64,000 nucleotides of DNA from Stemphylium vesicarium. Taxonomy: Eukaryota > Ascomycota > Dothideomycetes > Pleosporales > Pleosporaceae. The stretch covers positions 97,886-161,885 of the forward strand of contig QXCR01000061.1 in assembly GCA_004380135.1 (NCBI GenBank), written 5' to 3'. The translations under genes and the position numbers were made by a program. Positions 53,084 through 64,000 of this stretch are shown in pieces. The notes under the pieces are model-generated. The model made no database searches. It was not told the origin of the DNA and saw only the letters and a list, made by a program, of their open reading frames with translations. Position 1 is the first letter of the stretch; each line of letters opens with the position of its first letter.

Positions 53084-56000
53084 ATGACTATGGAGGAGAC
53101 AAACTCTGCGCTGCAGCTTATACTGCAACAGATAGCTGGTCTCACGGACACACTCGCTAAGCAGGAAGCGCGCCATTATGAAGAGATAGCCACTATGCGC
53201 AAGGACTTTAAAGAACGTCTTAATCTAGTTACATAGTTAGTAAGAGCTTCGCCTAAAGACACCTTAGCTAACGCTAAAGATAAACTAGCGCCTAACGACA
53301 CCTAAAGGTCTAGAAGTAGCTTATCTCTAGCTATCTAGACCCCTCCTACGACCCAAACACCTGCCTTAGATAAGAATTTTAGATCTAAATAATTGCCTAA
53401 CCTACCCGCCTTTAGTAGTAGGAAGAAGAACCTCCCTCTCTTTCTAACTAAGCTTTACTATAAGCTTAAAGGGAACTCTAATCGCTTCCCTATAGAGGAA
53501 GTATAACTTATTTACGCGCACTCTTAACTTAAACACGACCCCGCTACGCTAGTTAACCCACTAATAGGTAAAGAAATTATTACTATAGACCGCCTAATTT
53601 AGTTCCTTAAAGTAACCTACGGAGACCTAAACTAAGAGCTTACTACGTAGAGTCGCCTTAATAACCTAAAATAAGAGAAGAAGAGCTTTCTCTCCTATTT
53701 TGCTAAGTTCCGTCGCCTAGTGGCTGATACTAATCTGAATAAGGGCGCCTAGATTAACCAACTTCGACGCTCTCTCTCTAATGAACTACGGAGAGCGATA
53801 GTAGGAATCCCAATTCCGCGCTCTCTTAACGAATACGCCAACCTAATAGCTTTATACAATAACGACCTACGCTACTTACTATCTACGCGGACATACACTA
53901 TAATAGTAGAATAACTAAGGTACTCTATAGAAATGGAAGTAGATACCTTAACCTACGCTCCCGCTAGTTCTACTAAATAATAAAAAAGAGTAAAAGAAGG
54001 ACGCTACTTTAAGTATAACTAGAAGGGTCATATTTCGAAGGATTATAGCGTCCCTCTGCCAACCTAGAATATCTGATCCTATAGCACTCTCGGCCACTCT
54101 CGTACTCAGTCCTCTAGGTCTGCCTCGCTAGGATCCTCGCGATCTTCGCGATCCTAAGGACGGCGTTCTCGTAACTAGTCCTGGAAGGGAAAAGCCTCGT
54201 CCTAAGGATAAGTCGCTCCCTAGGACCGCGCATTTATTAAATCTCTACTAAACTCTAGTCTAAATCTTAACCTAATATCTAGAAACACTATATCGTAATA
54301 CTCTATATAGTTTAATAAGGTAATATTAAGAGTAATCTAAAAGCCCTAGTTAATACTAGAGCTATAGGTATTAGATATATTTATAGAGATCTCGCGCGCA
54401 ACCTAAACCTCTATTAAGACCCACTACTCTATATTATCTACCTAACTGGATTTACTAGAACTGTACTCAATAGTAGAGAAGTGTCTCACACCATCACCCT
54501 AAAACTACGACACGACAATCACGACGAGTCCATACGACTCTACGTTACGAACACTAGCCGACACGAGCTAATACTCGGCCAGCTATAGATAAACAAGCAT
54601 CAGGTGAATCTAGACCATGCCAATGAAAAGTTGGTCTTCACCGCCCAGCGATGCATAGAACGTTGCCTGAGAGCTACCCGAGTTCCTGTCCCTTCGCCCA
54701 ATAGCTAGTGGGGCAACGATAACAATACTCACACCCGAACTCCGAAACTCAAGCATGTGCCACGACAACGGCACGATCACTGGCTACCTAAGATGAAGCG
54801 CTAGTTGAACGAATCTATACCTGAACCCGCATCCGACTCCGACTCCGACTGCGCCCTGTCAACAGACGAGCAGAACGATTCGTTAAAGTCACAGCCAAAA
54901 CTCGATATCTACTACATAGGTGCTGCTCCATTCATGAGCCTAGCACGCAAGAGAGGCTATGAAATCTGTGCCGTCAGCATCGCCGACATCGACAAGGCAC
55001 TAGCTGAAAAGAAGCATACTGATCCACTCACAAAAGTTCCTTCTAAGTATCATAATCTGATAGACGTCTTCTCACGAGAAGATTCTAATAAGCTGCCCCT
55101 ACGACGATCATACGACCACAAGATCAAACTAGTACCTGGCAAACAGCACAGGTTCGGTCCACTATACGGCATGTCCTAGAACGAACTTAAGGTACTACGC
55201 AAGTACCTTAAAGACTATCTATTAAAGGGATTTATCCGCGCAAGCTCCTCTCCTATCGCCTCCCCTATTATCTTTGTTAAGAAACCTAGCGGAGGACTAC
55301 GCTTCTATATTAATTATCGTGCCCTAAACGCTATTACTATTAAGAACTGCTACCTAATCCCGTTAATTTAAGAGACCTTAAGCCAACTAAGCAAGGCTAA
55401 GTACTACACGAAGCTCGATATTATTACTGCCTTTAACTAATTAAGAATCGCTGAAGGGGACGAATAGCTGATAGCTTTCCGCACTCGATATAGGCTATTT
55501 AAATACCTAGTGATGCCCTTCAGACTAGCTAATGCACCAAGCACGTTCCAACACTTCGTGAACGATGTATTACGTCCGTTCTTGGACGTATTCTGTACTG
55601 CCTACCTTGACGATATCTTAATTTACAGTGAGAATCTCCATGAGTATAAGGAGCATGTACGATCTGTTCTGAATGCTCTTCGAGAAGCTGGACTCCAACT
55701 AGACGTGGACAAATGTGAATTTCACCAGCCTGAGGTAACTTACCTTGGCTACGTAGTTGGAGTAGATGGAATACGAATGGACCCGAAGAAGGTATAAGCT
55801 ATTGTAGACTGGGAGTACCTAAATAACGTTAAGGATATTAGAGCATTTCTAGGCTTTGCAAACTTCTACCGACGGTTTATAGACGGCTTCTCCTACCTAG
55901 CTGCTCCGCTTGTAGCCCTGACCAAGAAGGATACCAAGTTCCTCTTCAACGACGACTGCCAGAAGGCTTTCGATGCTCTGAAACACGCCTTCACCACTGC

Positions 56001-58030
56001 GCCAATACTGCGACACTTCGATCCCGACCTCCCGATCATCGTAGAAGCAGACGCTTCCGACTACGTTACCGCGGGAGTACTCTCACAGACGGCGTCCGAC
56101 GGTACTCTTCGCCCAGTAGCCTACTACTTAAAGAGAATGAACCCTGTAGAGAACAACTACGAGATCTATGACAAGGAGCTACTCGCTATTGTTTGTTGTT
56201 TCGAGCAATGGAGACCCGAACTAGAGGGCGCATCCTTCCTGATTATGGTGCTTAGCGACCACAAAAACCTGCAGTACTTCGCAACTACGAAATAGCTTAG
56301 CCACCGTTAAGCTCGATAGTCTGAATATCTCTCCCGATTTCAGTTCACGATTACATACCGACCCGGCAAGCATGGTGAGAAACCCGACGCTCTGACTCGT
56401 CGTTCTCAAGACCAACTCGCACAAGAAGAAGCACGAGAAGCTCGTAAGCAGACGCTACTTCGTCTAGAACTATTCTAGAATTCTCCTATAATTAGACTAG
56501 TAGAGACTAATAGATCTATCTAAGAGATTATTAAAGAAGAATACTAGCCTACACCTAATAGGTACCCTAAGGACCCATTTATATAGGAAACCCTATAGCT
56601 ATTACATAACGGCGTACGACAGTTAAAGACTATCACCTTAAGTGACTATGAAAACCGTGACGGCCGTCTATACTATAAGAATAAGCTCGTTATCCCTGAT
56701 AACGATAAACTAAAGATCAAGATCCTCTAAGTAGCCTATAACGCTCCCTCTAGCGGTCACCCTGGCCAAGGGAAGACCCTCGAACTTATCTAACGCGAAT
56801 ACTACTAGCCCTAACTATTTAAGACCGTCCGACGATACGTATTCTATTATTACACCTGCTATTATTTAAAGGCTTCTCGCGAGAAGTATTACGGCCTATT
56901 AAAACTATTACCTATACCTAAATAACGCTAGGTAGATATCTCTATTAACTTCGTAGTTGACCTACTTAAATTAGAAGGATATAAGAATATAATAGTAGTG
57001 GTAGACCACCTGTCTAAATACCGCTACTTGATCCTATGCAGTAAGATAGAGGCTCCTGATGTAGCGCGTATGTTTCTCCGCCACGTCTGGTGCAACTATG
57101 GCCTTCCTGACACGATTGTTTCTGATAGAGGCACATAGTTCGTTTCTGCCTTTTATGACGAATTATGTAGCTAGCTGAAGATTAACCCGCGCTTCTTAAC
57201 TGGCTACTATCCTGAAACTGATGGGCAAACTAAGAACGCTAACGCTGCGATGGAATAAGTCCTACGCGCGTACACGAACTATTAGCAAAACGACTAGGTC
57301 TAGTGGCTCCCTATCGCTCAATTTGAAGCGAATAACACCGTTTCGGAATCCACTAGAGTATCTCCGATAATGGCCTGCTACGGTTAGAACCCCCGTATGG
57401 GCTTCGAACCGCCCACGAATAAAACACGCCCCACTTATCAAGCTCTCTAAGCGCGAGAGGTGAACGTAATGGTGGATAAGATGCGCGACATTACTAAGTT
57501 TATCCGCGAAGAAATGACTTAGACTTAAGCTCTATAGCAAGAGCATGCGAACCGTAAGCGTCTACCCGCACTAGCATACGAAACTAGTGACGAAGTATAG
57601 CTAGACGCGCGTAATATTCAAACGCAACGAGCCTCTAAGAAGCTTAATTAGAAGAACTTAGGGCCATACTAAGTAACTAAGAAGATCTCTTCCTACGCGT
57701 ACCGCCTTAACTTACCCGAATCTATAAAGATACACTCTATATTCTATGTATCTCTCCTCCGTCCTACCGCCAGAAAGCAGGACTATATACCAGGCTAGCA
57801 CGCGCCACCACCTAAGCCTATCGTTGTAGAGAACGAAGAGGAATACTTTATTAAGAGTATTAAAGGTCTCCACTTTAATAAGCGTAAAAAGAGACATAAG
57901 TACCACGTAAAATAGATAGGGTATAATAAGTTAACTTAGGAACCCGCATTTAACCTAAAGGATAACGCGGCCGTGGCCGCCTTCTATAAAAGATTCCCTG
58001 ACATACCTGAACCCCTACTATCACAATAGA
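53084..58030 (+). pseudogene. gag-pol of the plus-strand chromovirus, broken by RIP-type stops
   Basis: Gag starts MTMEETNSALQLILQQIAGL. Its zinc knuckle (54005-54050) has lost cysteines to tyrosine (RYFKYN*KGHISKDY). Pol follows: protease region; RT with KPSGGLRFYINYRAL-type sequence, MPFRLANAPSTFQHFVND and an intact YLDD at 55603-55614; RNase H (EADASDYVTAGVLSQ, YEIYDKELLAIV); integrase with GHPGQGKTLELI, VVVDHLSKYRYL and TGYYPETDGQT; and a C-terminal chromodomain (EEYFIKSIKGL, HKYHVK*IGYNKLT*EP). Stops stand at Gln or Trp positions. The longest open stretches are 54805-55179 and 55510-55797. Not functional as it stands. Confidence 0.9.
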
Positions 58031-58064
58031 CACTCGCAGGAGCTCGCGAGTAAGAGGGGGGTAC

Positions 58065-58321
58065 TATCACGGTAACCACCGTGGTTCCCTTAACACCTGA
58101 ACGCTCTACAACACCGGGTGCTCCGTAAGCACCTAGATCCTGCTAATTGGCTAGCCAAGCCCGAGCGCCATACGCACGGGCCTTACACATATTTCCTCAC
58201 CGCCTCTGCATTCTGCTTCTGTTTCTTTACGCAACGTCTTGTATTACACTAGATATCGTACGTAGCCACAGTTAACGCTTCTTATAAGCTTTCAACCTCG
58301 TGCTCGTAGCGTCTCGTGACA
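58065..58321 (+). repeat. 3' LTR of the plus-strand chromovirus
   Basis: Matches 52806-53062 with a few transitions. The first bases are TATCAC instead of TGTCAC, and other changes are CTTGAC to CTTAAC and CCTGGATC to CCTAGATC. Confidence 0.95.
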
Positions 58322-61300
58322 AAGTTAGTTAACGTAGAAAATAGAGTAGTAACCTAGTAAAGTATCTAGTTTAACTAAATAACTATTAACTATTTTAATT
58401 ATAGTATACTTAGTACTTTTCTAATTAAGCTTATAAGACTTATAGCTAGTACTATACTACTTATTAAGCTTTAGCTAGACCTTATCGCTAACCTTATACT
58501 TCCTAGCCTTCTTATAGTACTTATTTGCCTACTTCTCTTATTTAACTTAGGCTTTAGCTATACTAGCTTAAATTAAGTTAAATACTTCTTAGAACTTAGC
58601 TATAATAGTCTTAGCCTTCTCGCGCTCTAAGTACTCTTTAGCACTATACTTCTTATAATTAGCGCCTTAGGGTACTTCTAGCTATAGTAGGTCTATATAG
58701 TAACTATATTATAAGAAGAATAGGGATACTCCTATTAACGTTACGTCTCTTCTATTAATCGCTATCTAGGCTATAGGGTAAAGAGGTGCCTAATTATCTT
58801 ATACCTAGCTAGTAAACGCTTAGATATACGCTTCCTATACGCTATTTATTCGCTCTATTAACCTATCTATCTACGGGTAGAAGGCTATTAATAGTTACTA
58901 CTTAATCTTTAAAATCTTATAAAGGCGCTTCTATAATAAGCTTATAAACTAGCTACCTTAGTTAGATATAATTATATTAAGTAACTAGTAGTAAGTAACT
59001 ACGTGCCTAAAGAACGCTTAGACTACTATCTCTATTCTTATATTAGATAGTAGAATAAAGATATATTCTTTTTCTAGATAATTAGTTACTACTATAAGAT
59101 TCTTTATACCTTTACTAGTAGATAGTCTTTTAATAAAGTCTATTAAGATTTCCTTTTAGAGGTAATTAGAGATAGGTAGTAGCTTAAATAGTCTCTAGAC
59201 TTCTTCTCTCTAAGGCTTTATCCTTCCACACACGTTATAGTTCTATACATAACGTCTAATACTTTCTATTATACCTAGCTAGAAGAAGTTACGAGCTAGC
59301 GTATAGTAGGTAATTTCTCTATCTAGATAGCTAGCTAAGAGGGAACTATAGACTTTACTAATAATTTAGGTATATAGGTTCTCGCTATTTAGCACCTATC
59401 TTCTACCTTAGTATAATAATACTCTTTAGTTATCTATTAAGTACTCTAAAATTAAATACTTTATACTTATACTTAGAAGAAATCTTTATTCTTAGTTAAC
59501 TATAGCTTACTTAGCGTCTTTATACTACTAATTATTCTTTAGGGCCTCTAGCTATAACGTCTCTAACTTATTCTACTAAGCTAGGCTTCTATCTACTACG
59601 GCTAAGTCCGTTAACTTAGCTTATTCTATAAGCGCCTCTCCTTCGTGCTCTAACTACTCTACGCTGTCCCCGCTAGTAGTGTCTAGCTGCGCTGCGCCGT
59701 CGTTACTAACGGTGTCTAATAGTTCTTTAGTTAAACTAGGACGCACTCTAGTACGCCCTATACGTGTCCTTACTAATAATACCTAGCTATCTACTAAGTC
59801 TTTCTTATCCTCGCTAGCTTCCTTATAGTATTAGGACGTAGGTTTTAAGATCTATACTACGCGCTTCTAAAGACGCTTATCTTTAGCGCCTATAGGTATA
59901 TCTTATTCTCTCCTTAAGAGGGCGTTAGCTCTTATATTCTACTTACCTAGTTAATATAGTAATTCTATATTATAGCGACTTAGTAGCGTAGCCTAGCGTA
60001 TCTAATATTTACTTAAGAGCTTTAGCTTTATAAAGTACTTAAAGTTCTTATAATTAGTTATTATTCTAAAGCTCTTAACTAAATATAGTTTAGTATTCTA
60101 CTTCTTAAGATAGTAAATAATAGTAAATAGCTTCTTATTATAGATCTTATAGTTATACTTATAGGCGTTATTCTTCCTAGAGAAGTATGCGTAAAGACGT
60201 AGTACTCCCTTATTATTATATTACGATAGTACTTCTTCTACTACGTAGCCTAATAAGTCGTATTCTAGCACTATATCGCGTTTTAAGTTAAAAGTAGTAA
60301 GGTTTAGCTCTATAAAGAAGATCTCCTTTAGCTTATTAAATACTAATTATTTTTTAGGTTCTTAAGTAAAGCTTATATCTCCTATTAGTTAAGTAAGAGA
60401 GAAAGTTATTTTAGTAAAGTCTCTAATAAATCTTTAGTAGAAGTTTATAAAGCTAAAAAATAATTAAACGCCTTTTACTATCTTAAAAGCCTTTTAATTC
60501 TTAATAGCTTTAACTTTATTTAGATCTATATAAATACTCTTTCTAGCATTAATAATAAAGCTAAGGTACTTAGTAGACTTTACCTTAAACTTATATTTCT
60601 TAATATCTACGTAGAGGCCTACCCTCTAAAGCTTACTAAGGACCTTTTAGACCTACTCTTAGTATTAGTATAGACTACTATCTATATAGATTAGCACGTT
60701 ATTAAGATATACTAAGTAGAACTTATTAAGGTGCTCTCTTAAGGTCTAGTTAATATACTACTAGAAGGTACTTAGAAAATTTACTATATTAAAAGAGGTT
60801 ACTAACTACTTAAAGAGACTAAAACGCGTTTAAAAGGCTATCTTCTATTTATTACTTTTAGCTATATAGATCTTATAGAAGACTATAATTATATCTAACT
60901 TAGTAAACTATTTAATCTTACTTAGATTATTAAGCGTCTCTTAGATAAGTAGTAATAGGTATCTATTCTTCTTAGTTATCGCGTTTAACGCTTAGTAGTT
61001 AATATATAATTAGAGTTCTCTTCTAGATTTCTTAGTAAATAAGACTAGCGCTAAAGCTAGCGAGCTACTTACGCGTATAAATCTCTTCTTAAGTAGAGAG
61101 GTAAGCTCCTTTTAGAGTATTAAAAGCTTACCTCTTAATATACTATATAGCGGGCCCTATAGCGGCTATAGCTACTAACTATCCTTTAACTTAAACTTAA
61201 TTTAATAGTCTACTCTAGGTCCTCTATATAGGGGAAGCTTCGCTACTTCTTTTAGATTAAAGAGCTTATAGTAGCTCTAATAGTGCTCTAGTAGTAATAA

Positions 61301-63712
61301 TCTTATATCTACTACCTTCTTTAGCGCTAGCGCTTTATTAATATCTATAATAGAGGCAGCAAATATGCGCACTCCCGTCTCTGGGTCCTTAGATCTCTTC
61401 AGGAGACCCGCAAACGTAGCTACGCTTACCTAGCGGGCGACATTCTAGCTTATAAAGCTCTCTTCACACTTTACTTAAATGCCCTTTAAGTATATAAATA
61501 AGCTTCTTTTTACTAGAGCGATTATAATGTTTTAGTAGTCTATTTACCTCTTTTCTAGAATAACGTCCTTATCTATATTATTAATAATATATACGTAGGT
61601 AACCTCTTAGTAGCTATATATATTAAACTTAAAATAAGAAACTTTCTTAATCTTAAATAGCTTCTTATTAATTCTCTTAATTATCTAAGAAGTAATTAAA
61701 AAGCGCTTAAGATAGCTTTAGTAAGTAAACTTATAACTAACTAGTGCGTAGTATAAATACCTACTATTTATTAACGCGGTAGTATTATAGATAGAGTTTA
61801 TAATTAGATTAGCTATAAAAGGTAGAGTATTTATACATTAGTATTAAAACTAGTTCTATTTACTACTTATCTACTAATCTATCTTTAAAGGCTCTAAGTT
61901 AAGACTTTAACTTAGAGCTACTCTTTTCCTAAGTCTTTTAAGTCGCTGCTATCTAATGCTTTCGCGTGGCACTTACAAGCAGGCGAGGGTTCACGCTAAG
62001 CTGCCCTACTCGCCTTAGTGCTCTTTGGCTTGGCACTCTTCTCGCAGTTCCTCGCCATATGTCCTTTCTTGCCGCAGGAGTAGCACTTAATCTAATCGCT
62101 GTTTAGTCTCTATTCCTTCGCACTTGCTTTATTAGCCTTTGTAGGTTCCTAATCTATATTCTCTAGCGGTGAGGGCGTACGAGCGCGGCCTTACTTATTC
62201 TAGCCGTAAGGCCTATAAGCGTATTAGGTTAATCCTTCTTATAACTTACTATAAAGGTTAATATAATAGAGATTATTAGAGATCTTAATTATCTTATTAA
62301 TATACTTCTTAAAGTTAATATACTTTAAAGTCTATAATATAAGCTATTAAAGTTTTATACTAAGGCCCTTACTAAATATCTCTTAAAGAATAGCGCTATT
62401 AAACTTCTAGCTTAATTTTACGCGTAATTAGTTAAACTTAGAGATATAATTATAGACTAATTATTAGTCTTACTTTAGATATTAAAGTTTATTTAGGGCT
62501 TACTTTTATTAGTATATATTAAGGAACTAAGTATCTATATACTACTATATCTTCTCTACTAAACTTAGTTAATTCTCTAGTATCTAGAATAGAAAGACTT
62601 AGTTAGCCTTATTTTTAGTTTAGCTAAGAATATATTATTTCTTTATATTCTTAGTAGGGAATAGGTACTTATTATACTTAAGTTTTCCTTTATACTTATA
62701 CTTCTAATCTAGATAGTTAGCGCGGCTACTATTATATTGCTTTAGATTAGGGAGCCTCTTCTTATTTAGTTTTTCTAATATAGTTAGCGTTATTAAAGAA
62801 TCTAGGTAACTCTTAGGCGTTAGTATACGTATAGTTTACTATATTTCTCGCTATTTAAGCGCTTCTAACTAAGAGGTTATTAAAGCTATTATCTACGTAA
62901 GCTAAGTTAAGACTACTATTATTACTACTATCGCGTTCTAAGACGCCTTTAGTGAGCCCTTAGGTAACTCTCTAGCCCTAGCTACGCTCTTTGTTCGCCT
63001 TGCGATTTCGTTAATTATCGGCGCTATTGTAGCTTCCTTCTATCTATCGTTCTTAAGTATTTAGACTATATTCTATTATATTTTATTATTAGGTACTCTA
63101 GTAAGGTGCTTTACTAACGCGTAGGCTAATAACTCGTTAGCGTTAAGGTTAGGTAAGTTATTCTCTATCTTCTAATCTTCTATTAGGAGGCTTGCTTCTT
63201 AGCTATATATATACCTACTTCTCTTTATAAGACTTCTAATTAATATTTACTTATTAATTACTCTCGCACTAGTAGCTAGCTACTCTAGAGCTACTAGTAG
63301 TGGCCTACTCCTCTATAGTAAGGACTAGTAGGGCTTTAGTAGCCTATCGCTATTATAGGGCTTCTATAACTTACTCTTAGTAGTAAGTCCTTCTAAACGA
63401 CCTTTAGTAGTCGTTAGGTAGTTATATCTCTTAGAAACCTAATATTCTTTTACGCTTATAAGCTTCTACTAGTAGTTATATTAGCTAATATTGCGGCCTA
63501 TACTTTATTTAATAGAAGACTAATAGAACTTACGTAGTAGATATAGGTATAGCTATCTTTCTAGTAGTACTAACTAGCCTTTAGATAGCTCTTATATACT
63601 ATAATAAGCTAGACTTATCTCTTTAGCCTTTAAAGAGATTATAAAATTTTCTTAACTATTACTACTTACTATCTTATAGTATCTTTTATAACTAGTAAAA
63701 CCTATTAACGTA

Positions 63713-63752
63713 CCTCACGGGTTCGTGCACCACACAGGTTCGTGCACCACTT
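63713..63752 (+). repeat. Left terminal repeat of a pogo-type transposon, doubled box
   Basis: After a TA (63711-63712) the sequence contains GGTTCGTGCACCAC twice, 15-16 bp apart, followed by a short spacer to the transposase ATG. Only the left end is inside the window. Confidence 0.65.
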
Positions 63753-63787
63753 TTGCCAAGCCCCCACCAACTCTACCTCTATACGTG

Positions 63788-64000
63788 ATGCCTCAACAAC
63801 AACACCAGATAGAGCCTTCTAATGAGCGTCAGATACAGACTGCCCTTCAAGCTCTTAAACAAGACGCGACACTCTCCTTGCGACGCGCTGCAGCTATCTA
63901 CAAAGTCACTCATACAACACTAAGCCGCCGACGCGCAGGACAGACTCCACAAGCAGATCGCTGGCCTAAATCAAGGAATCTGACAAAGACTGAGGAGGGC
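63788..64000 (+). CDS. Fot1/pogo transposase, N-terminal part (runs off the window)
   Basis: Open for all 71 codons available. It begins MPQQQHQIEPSNERQIQTAL and continues with a Psq-type HTH (LKQDATLSLRRAAAIYKVTH, then TTLSRRRAGQTPQADRWPKS), the usual N-terminus of fungal pogo transposases before the CENP-B HTH and DDE domain. Unlike the neighbouring elements it shows no stops and normal base composition, so this copy may be younger. The rest lies outside. Confidence 0.8.
   Translation, partial: MPQQQHQIEPSNERQIQTALQALKQDATLSLRRAAAIYKVTHTTLSRRRAGQTPQADRWPKSRNLTKTEEG

Larger units (their letters stand above)
52806..58321 (+). mobile_element. Ty3/gypsy chromovirus LTR retrotransposon, full length, moderately degraded
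   Basis: A 5,516-bp element bounded by two 257-bp LTRs and the 5-bp target duplication AAGTT (52801-52805 and 58322-58326). A polypurine tract (AAGAGGGGGG) ends at 58061, just before the 3' LTR. Order: gag, protease/RT, RNase H, integrase, chromodomain, the Ty3/gypsy order with a chromovirus tail. It is inserted inside the minus-strand gypsy element, so it is the younger of the two. Confidence 0.95.
52228..63710 (-). mobile_element. Minus-strand Ty3/gypsy chromovirus, heavily RIP-degraded, itself interrupted
   Basis: Reading the minus strand, a gag zinc knuckle (CYSCGKKGHMARNC, 62043-62087), a reverse transcriptase and an integrase chromodomain appear in that order. RT segments include LTSLLKKRFIRVSSSLAL, INYALNAITKKNRYPL-like sequence and FTKLDIIAAF, around 60900-61130. 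The catalytic YLDD has become YLNN at 60698-60709. The chromodomain (YIIEDIIAK...KLYYNIKWK, ~52560-52730) lies on the far side of the inserted plus-strand element (52806-58321). Nearly every frame is broken by TAG/TAA and the DNA is very AT-rich. The right LTR was not found; the right boundary is set where the next transposon begins. Confidence 0.8.

Noticed and set aside
63000..63710. Right LTR of the minus-strand gypsy element
   Set aside because: No match to the left LTR (52228-52477) was found by eye, so the LTR is probably outside the window or too mutated.

Overview
The window looks like filamentous-ascomycete nuclear DNA. Short 47-88 bp introns with GTAAGT/GTATGT-type donors interrupt several genes. 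There are HET-domain and fungal NLR (STAND) genes, a hydrophobic-surface-binding protein, a PTS2-tagged thiolase, and hAT, Fot1/pogo and Ty3/gypsy elements riddled with C-to-T / G-to-A stop codons (CAG/CAA to TAG/TAA, GAC to AAC). That pattern is typical of repeat-induced point mutation (RIP). The gene content fits a Dothideomycete, plausibly Pleosporales; this placement is inference from family knowledge, not a database match.

Layout. 1-0.8 kb: C-terminal part of a ketopantoate reductase. 0.8-6.2 kb: gene-poor, with a decayed Q-rich gene, a TA-flanked TIR element and a solo-LTR-like element. 6.2-8.6 kb: a GNAT acetyltransferase and a PEP-mutase-like enzyme. 8.6-20.5 kb: repeats mixed with two genes of unknown function, a decayed Fot1 transposon, three copies of one LTR, an hAT-type MITE and a tandem pair of nonsense-mutated LPGELRN (2EXR/F-box-like) genes. 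20.8-37 kb: the main gene-rich stretch. It holds a methyltransferase, a Mid2-like membrane protein, the peroxisomal 3-ketoacyl-CoA thiolase, a gene of unknown function with a coding 63-bp duplication, a GPI-type surface protein, a divergent pair of paralogous nuclear-looking proteins (one with an AT-hook), a macro-domain protein and one unknown gene with a frame break. 37-44 kb: a NACHT/NLR pseudogene split by a 3,060-bp hAT transposon that has visible TIRs and an 8-bp target duplication. 45-51 kb: a secreted amine oxidase, an HsbA-family protein and a HET gene with a frameshift. 51-64 kb: a nest in which a Fot1 relic was hit by a minus-strand gypsy chromovirus, itself hit by a younger plus-strand chromovirus with near-identical 257-bp LTRs. 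The window ends in the open start of another pogo-type transposase.

There is no single pathway cluster. Metabolic genes (pantothenate, beta-oxidation, amine oxidation) stand alone. The coherent themes are self/non-self recognition genes (HET and NLR) lying among transposons, and the same C-to-T nonsense lesion in both transposons and several host genes. The most novel-looking items are the divergent paralog pair at 28.9-33.0 kb, the hAT-interrupted NLR whose frame is continuous once the element is ignored, the hAT-derived MITE family, and the three Fot1-type termini that each carry a tandemly duplicated box.
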